Shown here: positions 54,500 to 64,000 of the stretch, in pieces | How the letters are laid out: each line of letters starts with the position of its first letter | How positions within the stretch are numbered: position 1 is the stretch's first letter | Notes under the pieces: model-generated | Told to the model about the DNA's origin: nothing | Database searches by the model: none | Seen by the model: the letters and a program-made list of their open reading frames with translations, nothing else | Origin: Govania unica | Lineage (GTDB): Bacteria > Pseudomonadota > Alphaproteobacteria > Sphingomonadales > Govanellaceae | DNA length: 64,000 nucleotides | NCBI RefSeq assembly: GCF_027920805.1 | Contig: NZ_JANWOI010000004.1 | Coordinates: 523,590-587,589 of the forward strand | Direction of reading: 5' to 3' | Program-made: the position numbers and the translations under genes

Positions 54500-56482
54500 A
54501 TGGTGAAGTCTGCTGAGGTTGCGGAGCGCGGCGAGCAAACCGAAGAGAGCACGGACAGCCCCCTGATCGATTCCACGGAACAAACGGTCAAGCGGATGAT
54601 TGCCCACGCCAAGGAGCGGGGGTACATCACCTATGACGAATTGAACCGGGCGCTGCCTCAGGACGAGATGTCATCGGAGCAGATCGAGGACATCATGACC
54701 ATGCTCTCCGAAATGGGGATCAATGTCGTGGATGGTGATGAAGTCGAAGAAGGTTCGGCTGAAGAGGCCGACCCCGAGGAACGCGAAGCTCAGGCAGAGC
54801 CGAATGCGCCCGAAGGTGACTTCGATTTTCAGGTTCCGGAAAAAGCTGAGCCGATTGTTGATCGCACCGATGACCCGGTGCGCATGTATCTGCGTGAGAT
54901 GGGCTCGGTCGAACTGTTGTCGCGCGAGGGCGAAATCGCCATCGCCAAGCGCATCGAGGCCGGTCGCGAAACCATGATTGCCGGACTTTGCGAAAGTCCG
55001 ATGACCTTCAAGGCCCTGATCGCCTGGACCGAACATCTGAATCTCGGCCAGCTTTTGCTGCGCGACATTATCGATCTTGATGCCACATACAGCGCCGATC
55101 CTGAGACGGGAGTCGCTGTTGATGGCGCGACTGCTTTGGCTGGCAGCACGGAGGGCGATGAGTCGGCCGGTGACGAAGCCGCTGGCGAAGACGGTGATGA
55201 TGATGGCGAGAGCAATATCTCCCTGTCGGCCATGGAAGAGGCATTGAAGCCTCAGGTTCTTGAGACTCTTACTCAGATCACGGCAATCTATAAAAAGCTC
55301 GCGAAGCTTCAGGAAGCGCGTCTCGACGCCCAGCTGAAGAGCGAAGACCTGCCAGCCGCTCAGGAAAAGAAACTTGATAAGCTGCATCAGGAAGTGGTGG
55401 ATCTGGTCAAGAGCCTGCATTTCAACAATGCCCGTATCGAAGCGCTGGTCGATCAGCTTTATAGCCTCAACAAAAAACTCATGAGCTATGAGGGTAAGTT
55501 GTTGCGTCTGGCTGAAAGCCATCGCGTCAACCGTCAGGGCTTCCTCGATGCCTATTTCGGTGCGGAACTGGCGCCGGACTGGCTTGAGACCATTGCCAAG
55601 CTGCCGGGCAAGGGCTGGGAAGCCTTCGCCACCAAGGAAGCCGCGCCGATCCGTGCGATTCGCAGCGACATTGCCGAAATCAGCCAGGAATCCGGTCTGC
55701 CGGTGGCGGCCTTCCGTCGCATCGTGCAAATGGTGCAGAAGGGCGAAAAAGAAGCCCGCATCGCCAAGAAGGAAATGGTGGAAGCCAACCTGCGGCTGGT
55801 CATTTCCATCGCCAAGAAATACACCAATCGCGGCTTGCAGTTCCTCGATCTCATTCAGGAAGGCAATATCGGCCTGATGAAGGCGGTCGATAAATTCGAA
55901 TATCGCCGCGGTTACAAGTTCTCGACCTATGCCACCTGGTGGATCAGGCAGGCCATCACCCGCAGCATCGCGGACCAGGCCAGGACCATTCGTATCCCGG
56001 TGCATATGATCGAGACGATCAACAAGCTGGTGCGCACCGGACGTCAGATGTTGCATGAGATCGGACGCGAAGCAACGCCCGAGGAACTGGCCGAACGTCT
56101 CAACATGCCGCTTGAAAAAGTGCGCAAGGTGATGAAAATCGCCAAGGAGCCGATCAGTCTTGAAACCCCGATCGGGGACGAGGAAGACAGCCACCTCGGC
56201 GACTTCATCGAGGACAAGAACGCCATTCTGCCGGTTGAGGCGGCGATTCAATCGAACCTGCGCGATACCACGACCCGCGTTCTTGCGTCCCTGACGCCGC
56301 GCGAGGAACGGGTGCTGCGCATGCGCTTCGGCATCGGCATGAACACCGATCATACGTTGGAAGAAGTCGGACAGCAGTTCTCGGTCACTCGCGAACGTAT
56401 TCGTCAGATCGAGGCTAAAGCCCTGCGCAAGCTGAAGCATCCAAGCCGCTCGCGTAAGTTGCGCAGCTTTCTGGATACGTAA
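54500..56482 (+). CDS. rpoD: Primary sigma factor RpoD (sigma70)
   Basis: 660 residues. Region 1.1 is near 25-90 ([20 protein letters not shown]), then an acidic linker and region 1.2 ([20 protein letters not shown]). The variable non-conserved domain contains an acidic stretch (about 205-245). Regions 2 and 3 are present ([60 protein letters not shown], and [20 protein letters not shown]). Region 4 is an HTH ([20 protein letters not shown]). Standard length for the alphaproteobacterial housekeeping sigma. Confidence 0.98.
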   Translation: MVKSAEVAERGEQTEESTDSPLIDSTEQTVKRMIAHAKERGYITYDELNRALPQDEMSSEQIEDIMTMLSEMGINVVDGDEVEEGSAEEADPEEREAQAEPNAPEGDFDFQVPEKAEPIVDRTDDPVRMYLREMGSVELLSREGEIAIAKRIEAGRETMIAGLCESPMTFKALIAWTEHLNLGQLLLRDIIDLDATYSADPETGVAVDGATALAGSTEGDESAGDEAAGEDGDDDGESNISLSAMEEALKPQVLETLTQITAIYKKLAKLQEARLDAQLKSEDLPAAQEKKLDKLHQEVVDLVKSLHFNNARIEALVDQLYSLNKKLMSYEGKLLRLAESHRVNRQGFLDAYFGAELAPDWLETIAKLPGKGWEAFATKEAAPIRAIRSDIAEISQESGLPVAAFRRIVQMVQKGEKEARIAKKEMVEANLRLVISIAKKYTNRGLQFLDLIQEGNIGLMKAVDKFEYRRGYKFSTYATWWIRQAITRSIADQARTIRIPVHMIETINKLVRTGRQMLHEIGREATPEELAERLNMPLEKVRKVMKIAKEPISLETPIGDEEDSHLGDFIEDKNAILPVEAAIQSNLRDTTTRVLASLTPREERVLRMRFGIGMNTDHTLEEVGQQFSVTRERIRQIEAKALRKLKHPSRSRKLRSFLDT

Positions 56483-56529
56483 AATTGGCTCTATATTTGG
56501 GGAATGGAATCTGCTATTCCCCATTTCAG

Positions 56530-56606
56530 GGGCCTGTAGCTCAGTTGGTTAGAGCGGACCGCTCATAACGGTTTGGTCGCTGGTTCGAGTCCGGCCAGGC
56601 CCACCA
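56530..56606 (+). tRNA. tRNA-Ile2 (anticodon CAU)
   Basis: A 77-base cloverleaf with encoded CCA: acceptor GGGCCTG/CAGGCCC, D-arm AGCTCAGTTGGTTAGAGC, anticodon loop CTCATAA, T-arm CTGGTTCGAGTCCGGCCAG. The CAU anticodon with this stem and variable loop (TTTGGTCGC) follows E. coli ileX/ileY, not initiator or elongator Met; the C34 is modified to lysidine by TilS to read AUA. It lies 47 bases after rpoD. Confidence 0.93.
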
Positions 56607-56839
56607 TTTCTCCCTCGGCATTTTCCTATATTTCCGCTTTCGGCCAGAAAGCCCGCAGGTCTGCGCGGGTGAGCGGATGTGGTTTGGCTAGAGACGGCGG
56701 GAAAAACGCCAGATTGCGGATATTTTGGGGCCCGGTCTCAGTTCGGGATTGGGTGTCCAAACCGTTGTGGCGGTGGCGAAGAGAGATGGTCCCCGACAGC
56801 ACAGATGCCGCCAGGGACAATTCGTAAATCAGAATTCGT
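56607..56839. other. Intergenic stretch between tRNA-Ile2 and the recombinase gene
   Basis: No supported gene. Short frames on both strands have no recognisable motifs. I see no copy of the tRNA 3' end that would mark an integrase attachment site. Confidence 0.6.
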
Positions 56840-58495
56840 TCAGTGAACGGCGGGGAACCCGAGTAGGGCCCTCTGGCTCGGCCAGTCGAGCGGGAGATCC
56901 GTGAGGCGCGTCAATTTGCGCGGCATGAGATCGACGGGCTGTTCGCCATCCAGAATGGTGGCAACAATATCCGGGGCCAGGAAGGCGAGCGGAAGACGGC
57001 GACTGACGTCGCCGAGGTCCATCTTTTCTGAGGCGGCAATGTCCTTGATGGTTTGCCTCTGGCCGGTCCTGAGTTGCTCGCCCCACAGATGGGCTTTGGC
57101 GATCAGGCGGACAAGATTTTCGTCCCTCGGGACGTTCTCCCGTTTCTGTCCAGGGATGACGACGCGCATTTCGACCCCGCGGCGCTTCAGCTGGACCGGC
57201 AAGGTGACGACTGGGTTCGCCAGCATAGCCTGATCTCCCACCGGACAATTTAAAGCCTGATAGAGCACTAGCCCATCTATCTCGATCCGAACCTCATGCA
57301 GACTGACCTGCACCTGATGGATCAAAGGCCGCAGTCCATCAGGATTGGCAGTAGGGATGCCCTTGACACCTTGGGTCACGGCCAGAAAGATCTCCGCCGT
57401 CATGGGGACAATACCTAAGTGACGGGTAAGAGCAACTGGGTCTCTCAGCAGCGTCTGAATCCCTTGCACCACAAGGGCCTCCATGGCTCGTGCTGGGAGA
57501 CGCCAACCCTGGTCCATAGGAGTCTTTTTGCCCATCAAGGATTCCGAGACATAGTAGCGATATCTGCACCCAGCTTTGCTGCTGTGGCTGGCGATCATGG
57601 GCTCGTTCTGGCTATCCCGCAGAAGCCGCGTGAGCCAGGAACTCGTGGGCCTATTCCGGGCTTCTGTGCGAACCCCGTAATTATGAGCGAATTGGCTCTG
57701 AACCTTGTCCCACAGCTCCTGCTTTATGATGGCCTGATGCTGCCCATCATAGAGCTGCCCTTGATGATGGATCTTGCCCCGATAGATCGGGTTCTTGAGC
57801 AAGGTATAAAGCTGGCCCCGGGAGAACGGCCGCCTTGCCTGAGCAGGATCCCGCCCCCGGCTGCGAAAGCCCCTTTGCTCAGCCGCCTCTTTAAGATGGC
57901 GCACAGAGCCAAGCTCCAGATAACTGGCATAGAGCCAGCGCACGATCTCGGCATCGGCATCATCGATCACCAGTTGCCGCTCCTGGAGGTCATAGCCGAG
58001 CGGCACCACCCCGCCCATCCACAGGCCTTTCTTTTTCGAAGCGGCGATTTTGTCGCGGATGCGCTCGGCGGTGACCTCGCGTTCGAACTGGGCAAAGGAC
58101 AGTAAAACGTTCAGGGTCAGCCGCCCCATGGAGGTCGTGGTGTTGAAGGCCTGGGTGACCGAGACAAAGGATACGGCCTTGCGATCCAGCCGCTGCACGA
58201 TCTGGGCGAAGTCCATGAGCGAGCGGGTGAGGCGATCGACCTTATAGACCAACACAATATCGATCTTACCGGCCTCCACATCGGCCAGGAGTGCTTTCAA
58301 CCCCGGCCGCTCTAGAGTGCCGCCCGAGAACCCGCCATCGTCATAGGCCTCCGGCAACAAAACCCAGCCCTCAGACTTCTGGCTGATGATATAAGCCTCA
58401 CAGGCTTCCCGTTGGGCATGGAGGCTGTTGAAGTCTTGCTCAAGCCCGTCCTCGGTGGATTTACGGGTATAGATGGCACAGCGCAGCCTGCTCAT
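56840..58495 (-). CDS. Large serine recombinase
   Basis: 551 residues. The N-terminal catalytic domain has the serine nucleophile Ser13 (CAIYTRKSTEDGLEQDFNSL), VYKVDRLTRSLMDFAQIVQR and VTAERIRDKIAASKKKGLWM. A recombinase domain follows (about 150-280, FSRGQLYTLLKNPIYRGKIH), then a weakly conserved zinc-ribbon region with few cysteines (residues about 300-330), and a C-terminal helical domain (RQTIKDIAASEKMDLGDVSR). It would cut and rejoin DNA for integration or excision of an element. A truncated DUF2924 gene precedes it, as in many alphaproteobacterial recombinase units. Confidence 0.93.
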   Translation of the reverse strand: MSRLRCAIYTRKSTEDGLEQDFNSLHAQREACEAYIISQKSEGWVLLPEAYDDGGFSGGTLERPGLKALLADVEAGKIDIVLVYKVDRLTRSLMDFAQIVQRLDRKAVSFVSVTQAFNTTTSMGRLTLNVLLSFAQFEREVTAERIRDKIAASKKKGLWMGGVVPLGYDLQERQLVIDDADAEIVRWLYASYLELGSVRHLKEAAEQRGFRSRGRDPAQARRPFSRGQLYTLLKNPIYRGKIHHQGQLYDGQHQAIIKQELWDKVQSQFAHNYGVRTEARNRPTSSWLTRLLRDSQNEPMIASHSSKAGCRYRYYVSESLMGKKTPMDQGWRLPARAMEALVVQGIQTLLRDPVALTRHLGIVPMTAEIFLAVTQGVKGIPTANPDGLRPLIHQVQVSLHEVRIEIDGLVLYQALNCPVGDQAMLANPVVTLPVQLKRRGVEMRVVIPGQKRENVPRDENLVRLIAKAHLWGEQLRTGQRQTIKDIAASEKMDLGDVSRRLPLAFLAPDIVATILDGEQPVDLMPRKLTRLTDLPLDWPSQRALLGFPAVH

Positions 58496-58614
58496 GCAGC
58501 CAGCCCTTTTGGTGCAACTCTGGATGGCTTCCTGAGGCCAAAGAAGCGATGGCCGTTCCAGCTGACGCCAGTGATGTGAAATGCAACGGCTGACAGGGAG
58601 CGGAAAGATCGGCC
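58492..58614 (-). pseudogene. DUF2924 gene remnant (C-terminal about 40 codons)
   Basis: The minus-strand frame ending at 58492 encodes GRSFRSLSAVAFHITGVSWN then GHRFFGLRKPSR. This resembles the C-terminus of DUF2924 proteins that usually precede such recombinases. Upstream of about 58614 the frame reads through antisense Rhs sequence, so the rest is lost. The stop overlaps the recombinase start (58492-58495), so coupling is intact. Confidence 0.7.
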
Positions 58615-61118
58615 CTTCAAAAGCAATCCGTCTATGGCAACCTGACGTCGGCGACGGAAGATCCGAGTGGGTTCAATCTCACGACCCACATAGCCTATGA
58701 CACGGCGGGCAACGTGACCAAGGTGACCGACCCGCGCGGGACCACGGCGCAGACGACCTATACAAGCCAATATGGCTGGGACAGCATGCGGCGTCTGGTG
58801 CAGAAGACGGATGCCAACGGAAAGCTTTATAAATATACCTATAATCTTGATGGCGAGCTGACCAAGACTGAAGCCCAGGTTGGGGCAGCCTGGCAGACCA
58901 CCAGCTATAGCTATACTCCGACCGGGCAACAGGCCACAGTGACGGATGCATCGAACCAGGTCACGACCAAGAGTTATGATGCCCTGGACCGTCTGTCGGT
59001 GGTGACCGATGCCGCGGGCCGCAGGAGCAAGGTGGTCTATGATTCCGTCGGTCAGGTGTTGAAGGAGATCCGCGCCTGGGCCGGGTCCAATGACAACTGC
59101 GCGGTTCCGGGCACGCTGCAGCAATGCTACGCCCGCTCCAGCTATGATCAGAACGGCCGCAAGCTCGCGGTGCAGGATGCCAATGGCAATATCACAAGCT
59201 ATCTCTATGACGGTCATGAGCGCCTTACCAAGGCCACCTTCCCGGACAGCAGGCCTATGACGCCAACGGCAATCTGCTGACCAAGCGCACCCGCAAGGGG
59301 GACACGCTGGCCATGAGCTATGATGCCCTCAATCGCCTGACCGAGAAACAGGTGCCGGGGGCCAAGACGGTCGCCTATAGCTATGACAGAATGGGGCGTC
59401 AGCGTCAGGTCAACTATACCGACAGCAGTGACAGCGTCATCTATGGCTATGATGCTCTCGGTCGTCTGACCTCAGCCAATGACAATGGCAAGTCCCTTGC
59501 CTATGCCTATGACGCGGCCGGCAATCGCAGCCGGATTACCTATCCGGGCAGTGACGGCTTTTATATCCAGTATGACTATGATGCCCTCAATCGCATGTCG
59601 GCGGTCAAGCAGAACGGGGCAACCACGCTCGCGAGCTATGCTTATGACGACCTGTCTCGTCGCACGACCCTGACCTATGCCAACGGCAAAAGCACGAGCT
59701 ACAGCTATGAAGCCGACAATGATCTCGCGCTCCTCACTCATGCTGGCCTCGTCAGCTTCGAGCATGGTTATAATCCGGTGCATCAGCTCACGAGCTTGAG
59801 CGTCTCCAACGCGGCCTATCGCTGGATTCCGACCTATAACGAGAACCTAAGCTATGTCCCGAACAACCTGAACCAATATGCGAGCGTCTCGGGCCAGTCG
59901 GGCATGTTCGGCAGCCTCGGCCGCAGCTTCAGCTATGATGGCAATGGCAATCTGACGTCGGACGGTCAATGGAGCTATGGCTATGATGCCGAAAATCATC
60001 TGCTGACGGCCAGCAATCAGGGTCAGCTGATCGGCAGCTACACATACGACCCGCTCGGCCGCCGCCGCTCGAAGACGGTGGATGGCGAGGGCACGCGCAG
60101 CTATCTGCTCGATGGCGACGAAGAGATCGCCGAGTATGATGGCGCCACGCTGCTGATCCGCTATGTCTATGGCCCTGGGGTTGACGATCGGGTGGCCATG
60201 GTCACCTACAACGGCTCAGGCAGTGAGACCGGCAAATATTACTATCACACCGATCGCCTGGGCTCGCTTGCGGCGCTGACCGACAATAGTGGCGCGGTCA
60301 CGGAAACTCATGCCTACAGCCCCTATGGTGAGGAACGCACGGCGCCGCCGCCGCTGCCGGCCGGCAACCCCTATCGCTACACCGGCCGCAGGCTCGATCG
60401 GGAAACCGGGCTCTATTACTACCGCGCCCGTTATTACTCGCCGAGCCTCGGCAGGTTCCTCCAGACCGATCCCATCGGATATGATGACGGCCTCAACATG
60501 TATGCCTATGTTGGCAACGATCCGGTCAATGGGAGAGATTCGACAGGGCTCTCGGGGGGATGTCCCGAAGGGATGGCGGAGTGCATAACGTCGGAAGCAC
60601 CCCGCTTCGCAACTTGGTCCTTTTCCTTCCGCGAGATAGGGTTTGGGTTTAGAGATTCAGTGCAGGCTGCAATGGAAGAGTTGCATCCCCAGAATGATGG
60701 GCACGATTATCGGACAAACAACGAGGTGTGCGCTCGCGACATAACGCCCAAGGAGCAACAAGACCTTTTAGGTCGATTTGCGGTTCCGAATGATTATACG
60801 GCGGGTGATCCTCAGCGTGCTGGCCAAAACATCGTCACCGACATGTATGTCCCCGGAGGAGTTGTCACGACGACGTATAGTCCAAGCGGCCTAAGAGCAA
60901 CAAACGTGACCACTCCAGTTCACGCGTTCGTGGGGACTATTGATCGCAGTATTTCAGCAAGATCAATAAATACACATGGCTATGGCAATGCTGGGAGGGG
61001 CTGGCTTGGAATAGCCAGAGACTTGACAAACGGACGTTTTGGTCCGGGAATCTTTAATACGCTTGACGCCCAGGCGGCGGCCTGCGCAGCCAAGAACTAT
61101 GCGGGGTGCAAGCGATGA
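58615..61118 (+). pseudogene. Rhs/YD-repeat toxin gene, 5'-truncated and frameshifted, with a C-terminal toxin tip
   Basis: Many YD repeats (SYDALDRLSVVTDAAGRRSK, YAYDAAGNRSRITYPGS) lead into the Rhs core end ([40 protein letters not shown]). The 5' part and any start codon or secretion signal are missing; homology begins directly after the DUF2924 remnant. Near 59250 the frame shifts (after KATFPDS the expected AYDANGNLLTKR continues in another frame). The intact 3' frame covers 59259-61118. After the core, about 190 residues form a toxin tip of unknown fold (IDRSISARSINTHGYGNAGR). It is no longer expressible from its own start. Confidence 0.85.
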
Positions 61119-61615
61119 AAAAGTGGAAGGTAATTGTGCTCGTGAGCTTCTGTAGTTTTACTCTTAGTGGCTGCGGCTATAGCGAGGATGTTGCCGAAAT
61201 TTACGTGCTGGTTCCTTCGCAAAAAACGTCTCAATTCACGGAAGACTTAGGGAAAGTTGCTAAGGAACAGGGGCTGGCTCCCAGCCTCGGCCAAGCCACC
61301 GATGATTATGGCCATACCATTTACGTCATCGAAGCCAAGGGAAAATTCCTAAGGCTTTGGGGCACGAATATGCCTCTGGACCCATCCAAATGCGGTACCT
61401 ACGAGGTCGATCCGGGCCAATACGTCATCACAATTGATCATAGTTTTCCGATAGGAGGACTGATTCCAATTTTGCCGAAGACCTGGAGGACTAAACCTCA
61501 GAAGCTACTTTCCGAGATTGGGAAGCAGCTGGGAGAGACTGGTTATGCCGTGCAGTCAAAAGCTATGGCATGTAGTCCGGTATTGCAAGAACGGTTAAGG
61601 CAAGAGGCTAAGTAG
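61115..61615 (+). CDS. Small lipoprotein, candidate immunity protein for the first Rhs tip
   Basis: 166 residues from ATG 61115, overlapping the Rhs stop (ATGA). The N-terminus is a lipoprotein signal (KKWKVIVLVSFCSFTLSGC, lipid cysteine near residue 20), so it is probably anchored in the envelope. The body is mixed (EIYVLVPSQKTSQFTEDLGK, IYVIEAKGKFLRLWGTNMPL, YVITIDHSFPIGGLIPILPK). Position right after a toxin tip is typical of immunity genes. An envelope location would mean the toxin acts in the periplasm. No family recognised. Confidence 0.75.
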   Translation: MKKWKVIVLVSFCSFTLSGCGYSEDVAEIYVLVPSQKTSQFTEDLGKVAKEQGLAPSLGQATDDYGHTIYVIEAKGKFLRLWGTNMPLDPSKCGTYEVDPGQYVITIDHSFPIGGLIPILPKTWRTKPQKLLSEIGKQLGETGYAVQSKAMACSPVLQERLRQEAK

Positions 61616-61676
61616 CTTGTGGATGTAATGCGTATCTGCATTGTGTGCTTGGGTGCGTGTGAATTGAGATCTCTAA

Positions 61677-62879
61677 TCGGCGCAACAGCAAGATAGAAGC
61701 AATGGCAATCTCCTGTCGGATGGCCGCCGGAGCTACGGCTATGACGCCGAGAACCGTCTGCTGAGCGCCAGCAATCGAGGCCAGCTGATCGGCAGTTACA
61801 GCTATGATCCACTCGGCCGCCGCCGGGCCAAGACGGTGGATGGCGAGGGTACGCGCAGATATCTCCTCGATGGCGACGAAGAGATCGCCGAGTATGATGG
61901 CGCCACCCTGCTGATCCGTTATGTCTATGGCCCCGCAGTCGACGACCGGGTGGCCATGGTCACCTACAATGGCTCAGGCAGTGAGACTGGCAAATATTAC
62001 TATCACGCCGATCGCCTGGGCTCGCTTGCGGCACTGACCGACGGCAGTGGTGCGGTCAGTGAAAGTCATGCTTACAATCCTTATGGCGAGGAGCTCAATG
62101 CCTCACCGCCGCAACTAGCCGGCAATCCCTATCGCTATACCGGCCGCAGGCTCGATCGCGAAACTGGTCTCTATTACGACCGCGCCAGATACTATTCCCC
62201 GGCCCTTGGCAGGTTCCTCCAAACGGACCCGATCGGGTATGGTGATGGCCTCAATATGTATGCTTATGCCGGCAATGATCCGGTGAATAAAATAGATCCG
62301 ACTGGAAGGTGGATCGAAGTTGTGTATCGAAATGGTGGCAATATTAATGATTATAGAAAAGCTATAAAATATTTGGCGAATTCTTCCGTGCATCAGGCGG
62401 ATTATGCGGCTGTAGGATGGGCAGCTGCTAAGTATACTGTGATTGTTGATCCTACAAATTGGACTAGTTTCGAGCCAAACGAAAATGTGATCGTTTTTAA
62501 TCCACGGGCAGCGTTTCAAGTGTCGGATGGGTCAATTCAGTCTCCTGCTTTGGGCCTTGGGCATGATTTTTCTCACGCGGCTCGCCATCAGAAAGACCCA
62601 ATAGGATTTGAAGTGGATAGTAAGGTTCACGCTAATGACGAAGGAAGAAAATATATTTTTAATAAAGAAAGTGGCTCATACATTGAAAATATATTTGTAA
62701 GTGCAAAGATTTCTAATGAAGAAGCGCATGCAACAAATAAAGAAAAGAATATAGCTCAACAACTAGGGGGGGGGGCGTGCCGCAGAAATTATTTAGATGG
62801 GAGGTCATTAATGCTGAGAAATGGATTTTCTCCGAGTTATAATCTGAAAAATCCTGGAAACGCGGGGGCATGTAATTGA
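61677..62879 (+). pseudogene. Orphan Rhs tip: core fragment plus metallopeptidase-like toxin domain
   Basis: The frame opens after a TAA at 61674 with no start codon or signal. The first about 200 codons repeat the upstream Rhs core almost exactly ([40 protein letters not shown]). The tip then diverges: [17 protein letters not shown] and onward, with [10 protein letters not shown], a possible HxxxH metal site, and a downstream [20 protein letters not shown] segment recalling the third ligand region of effector metallopeptidases. Base composition turns AT-rich from about 62.3 kb. It looks like a silent cassette that could recombine into an active Rhs gene. Confidence 0.8.
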
Positions 62880-63376
62880 TGTTTCTATTAGAAAAAGTGA
62901 TTCCTTACATCAAGGTATTGATGGTTGGTTTTCTTTTTTTCGGTACATTCATCATCCGAGAAAATGCTGTATATTCACAAATAGTAGAGAGGACCCCTGA
63001 GGGGTATAAGGCTATTTACAAGCTTGAAAAGAATCCAAGTTCTGAGTTGCGAAAAAGAATTGATAAGATTTTATCTGAAACAAATAAGATTCAGATTTCG
63101 CATACGCCTGTTTCTAATATGGGGCGGGCTGTATTTTCAAAAAGTTTGGTAGATATTTTGTCAGAGGAAAATTGGTATTACATTTTTTCGAAGCGCTGCT
63201 CAAATGGCTTTTGTAAAGAGGAGGATGCACCTAAGCTTTACGAGTCGCTTATTTCAGGACATCGAGTTCATGGATGGTGTGATGGAATTCTAGATACGGT
63301 CTTAAAATTTAAGAAAAATGATAAAACAAAGTATATTTTATATATATATATTATGGATGAAATTGCATTGAATTAG
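62879..63376 (+). CDS. AT-rich small exported/membrane protein, candidate immunity protein for the orphan Rhs tip
   Basis: 165 residues from ATG 62879, overlapping the tip stop (TGATG). One N-terminal hydrophobic segment (VLMVGFLFFGTFIIRENAVY) could be a signal or anchor. The body is Lys/Ile/Asn-rich (LRKRIDKILSETNKIQISHT, SEENWYYIFSKRCSNGFCKE) with four cysteines. The composition is much more AT-rich than the chromosome, as often seen for immunity genes acquired with their toxin tips. No family recognised. Confidence 0.72.
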   Translation: MFLLEKVIPYIKVLMVGFLFFGTFIIRENAVYSQIVERTPEGYKAIYKLEKNPSSELRKRIDKILSETNKIQISHTPVSNMGRAVFSKSLVDILSEENWYYIFSKRCSNGFCKEEDAPKLYESLISGHRVHGWCDGILDTVLKFKKNDKTKYILYIYIMDEIALN

Positions 63377-63605
63377 AGGGGGTTTCATATATATTTTACC
63401 CAAGGAATCTTTCTTTTGAATCATATCTAAAAAATACCTACAAGATTGATTGGTAGGTCGCGTGAAAATATAATAAATTTTAATTTCAGATATTTTTTGA
63501 ATTAATTGTTAATATTATTTAATCTATATTGTGATAGTAAGAGTAATTGGTGATTTATAAAATAATGTTTTCTATAAATTCTCATGATTTGTATATTTTT
63601 TAGTT
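63377..63605. other. AT-rich intergenic spacer
   Basis: About 230 bases of very AT-rich DNA between the candidate immunity gene and the insertion sequence. No gene is supported. It is probably the residual 3' region of the acquired cassette. Confidence 0.6.
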
Positions 63606-64000
63606 CGAAGAGTCTAGGGTCAGGACTCATTGATCAGATCCAGAAGATGACGGTTGCTGCGATGCAGATTGCGGACATGAAGGTGTGTGCGCATCGGTCG
63701 TAGCGGGTGTGGATGCGTCGCCAGTCCTTGAGTTTGGCGAACATGTTCTCGATTTTGTGGCGCTGGCGGTAGAGCATTTTGTCGTACGGGATGGATAGCT
63801 TGCGGTTGGTCCTCGACGGGATGCAGGCCGCGATGCCTTGATTGTCGAGGGCCTTGCGAAACCAGTCCGCGTCATAACCCTTGTCGCCAAGCAAGACCTT
63901 GGCCGTCGGAAAGGCGTCGAGCATCAGCGCCGCCCCTTTGTAATCGCTCATCTGGCCTTCGCTCAGCAGCAGGATCAGCGGCCGCCCCTGGCCATCGCAC
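63606..64000 (-). mobile_element. IS5-family insertion sequence, one end (continues past the window)
   Basis: The window ends inside this element. The likely terminal region starts near 63609 (GAGTCTAGGGTCAGGACTCA), directly next to the transposase 3' end. The other end and target duplication are outside the window, so the boundaries are approximate. Confidence 0.75.
63634..64000 (-). CDS. IS5-family transposase, C-terminal part (5' end outside window)
   Basis: At least 121 codons are visible, and the frame stays open to base 64000 (CDGQGRPLILLLSEGQ, upstream of the MSDYKGAALMLDAFP segment). KVLLGDKGYDADWFRKALDN and the RQRHKIENMFAKLKDWRRIH motif carry the second catalytic Asp region and the Glu of the DDE triad of IS5/IS427-group transposases. 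These are often expressed as two frames by frameshifting. Function: cut-and-paste transposition. Confidence 0.93.
   Translation of the reverse strand, partial: CDGQGRPLILLLSEGQMSDYKGAALMLDAFPTAKVLLGDKGYDADWFRKALDNQGIAACIPSRTNRKLSIPYDKMLYRQRHKIENMFAKLKDWRRIHTRYDRCAHTFMSAICIAATVIFWI

Noticed and set aside
56573..56827. 84-codon frame after the tRNA
   Set aside because: Starts inside the tRNA gene and has no recognisable motif; likely chance.
56530..56839. tRNA-Ile2 as attachment site of the serine recombinase element
   Set aside because: I found no second copy of the tRNA 3' end in the window, and large serine recombinases rarely use tRNA genes; the proximity alone is not evidence.

Overview
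The window is chromosomal DNA of an alphaproteobacterium with fairly high GC. The evidence is the serA-hisZ-purA order, a complete Tad/Cpa pilus locus with Flp pilin, yqeY-dnaG-rpoD followed by tRNA-Ile2(CAU), a DUF2849 protein, a CtrA-type box, palindromic repeats of the GTCATTGCCGGGCTTGACCC type, and a head-tail cluster with the gene order of the Rhodobacter/Caulobacter gene transfer agents (GTAs). I cannot name a genus from sequence alone.

Layout. 1-7.4 kb: housekeeping genes (serA 3' end, hisZ, purA, a YgdI-like lipoprotein, a PabB-PabC fusion, a beta-carbonic anhydrase with a coupled lipoprotein). 7.4-29.1 kb: a GTA-like or domesticated-prophage cluster. It opens with a leftward CI-like repressor, a repeated TAACCAA-type operator, a rightward DUF6456 gene, and a strong promoter followed at once by a terminator hairpin. 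Then come the small and large terminase, portal, DUF6127, prohead protease, major capsid, a five-gene insert, connector and tail genes, a very short tape measure, DUF2460 (with a very large N-terminal extension), DUF2163 hub, NlpC/P60 peptidase, a tail host-specificity protein and DUF2793. I see no integrase, replication or lysis genes, which favours a GTA or defective prophage. The cluster is interrupted by two antisense genes, a 271-bp tandem duplication, and a perfect terminator preceded by a sigma54-like promoter.

29.1-46.6 kb: an OmpA-family porin with a long polyproline linker, SCP2 and DUF2849 proteins, two divergent histidine kinases around a CtrA box, the tadC-tadB-cpaF-cpaE-cpaD-cpaC-cpaB-cpaA-flp locus on the minus strand, a third histidine kinase with an apparently degenerate ATPase domain, and an Lrp/AsnC regulator. 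46.6-56.6 kb: greA, carB, carA, yqeY, dnaG, rpoD and tRNA-Ile2.

56.6-64 kb: a mosaic of mobile and toxin remnants. It holds a large serine recombinase with a truncated DUF2924 partner, an Rhs/YD-repeat gene that has lost its 5' end and carries a frameshift, a toxin tip with a lipoprotein as candidate immunity, an orphan Rhs tip with a metallopeptidase-like toxin and an AT-rich candidate immunity gene, and a truncated IS5-family transposase running off the end.

Most noteworthy are the self-contained switch in front of the GTA-like cluster (repressor, DUF6456 protein, operators, promoter plus immediate terminator), the internal terminator and putative small RNA between portal and DUF6127, the redistribution of tail-tip modules between the gp12- and gp15-like proteins, and the two Rhs tip/immunity cassettes. 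All family assignments were made by reading motifs; no database search was run.
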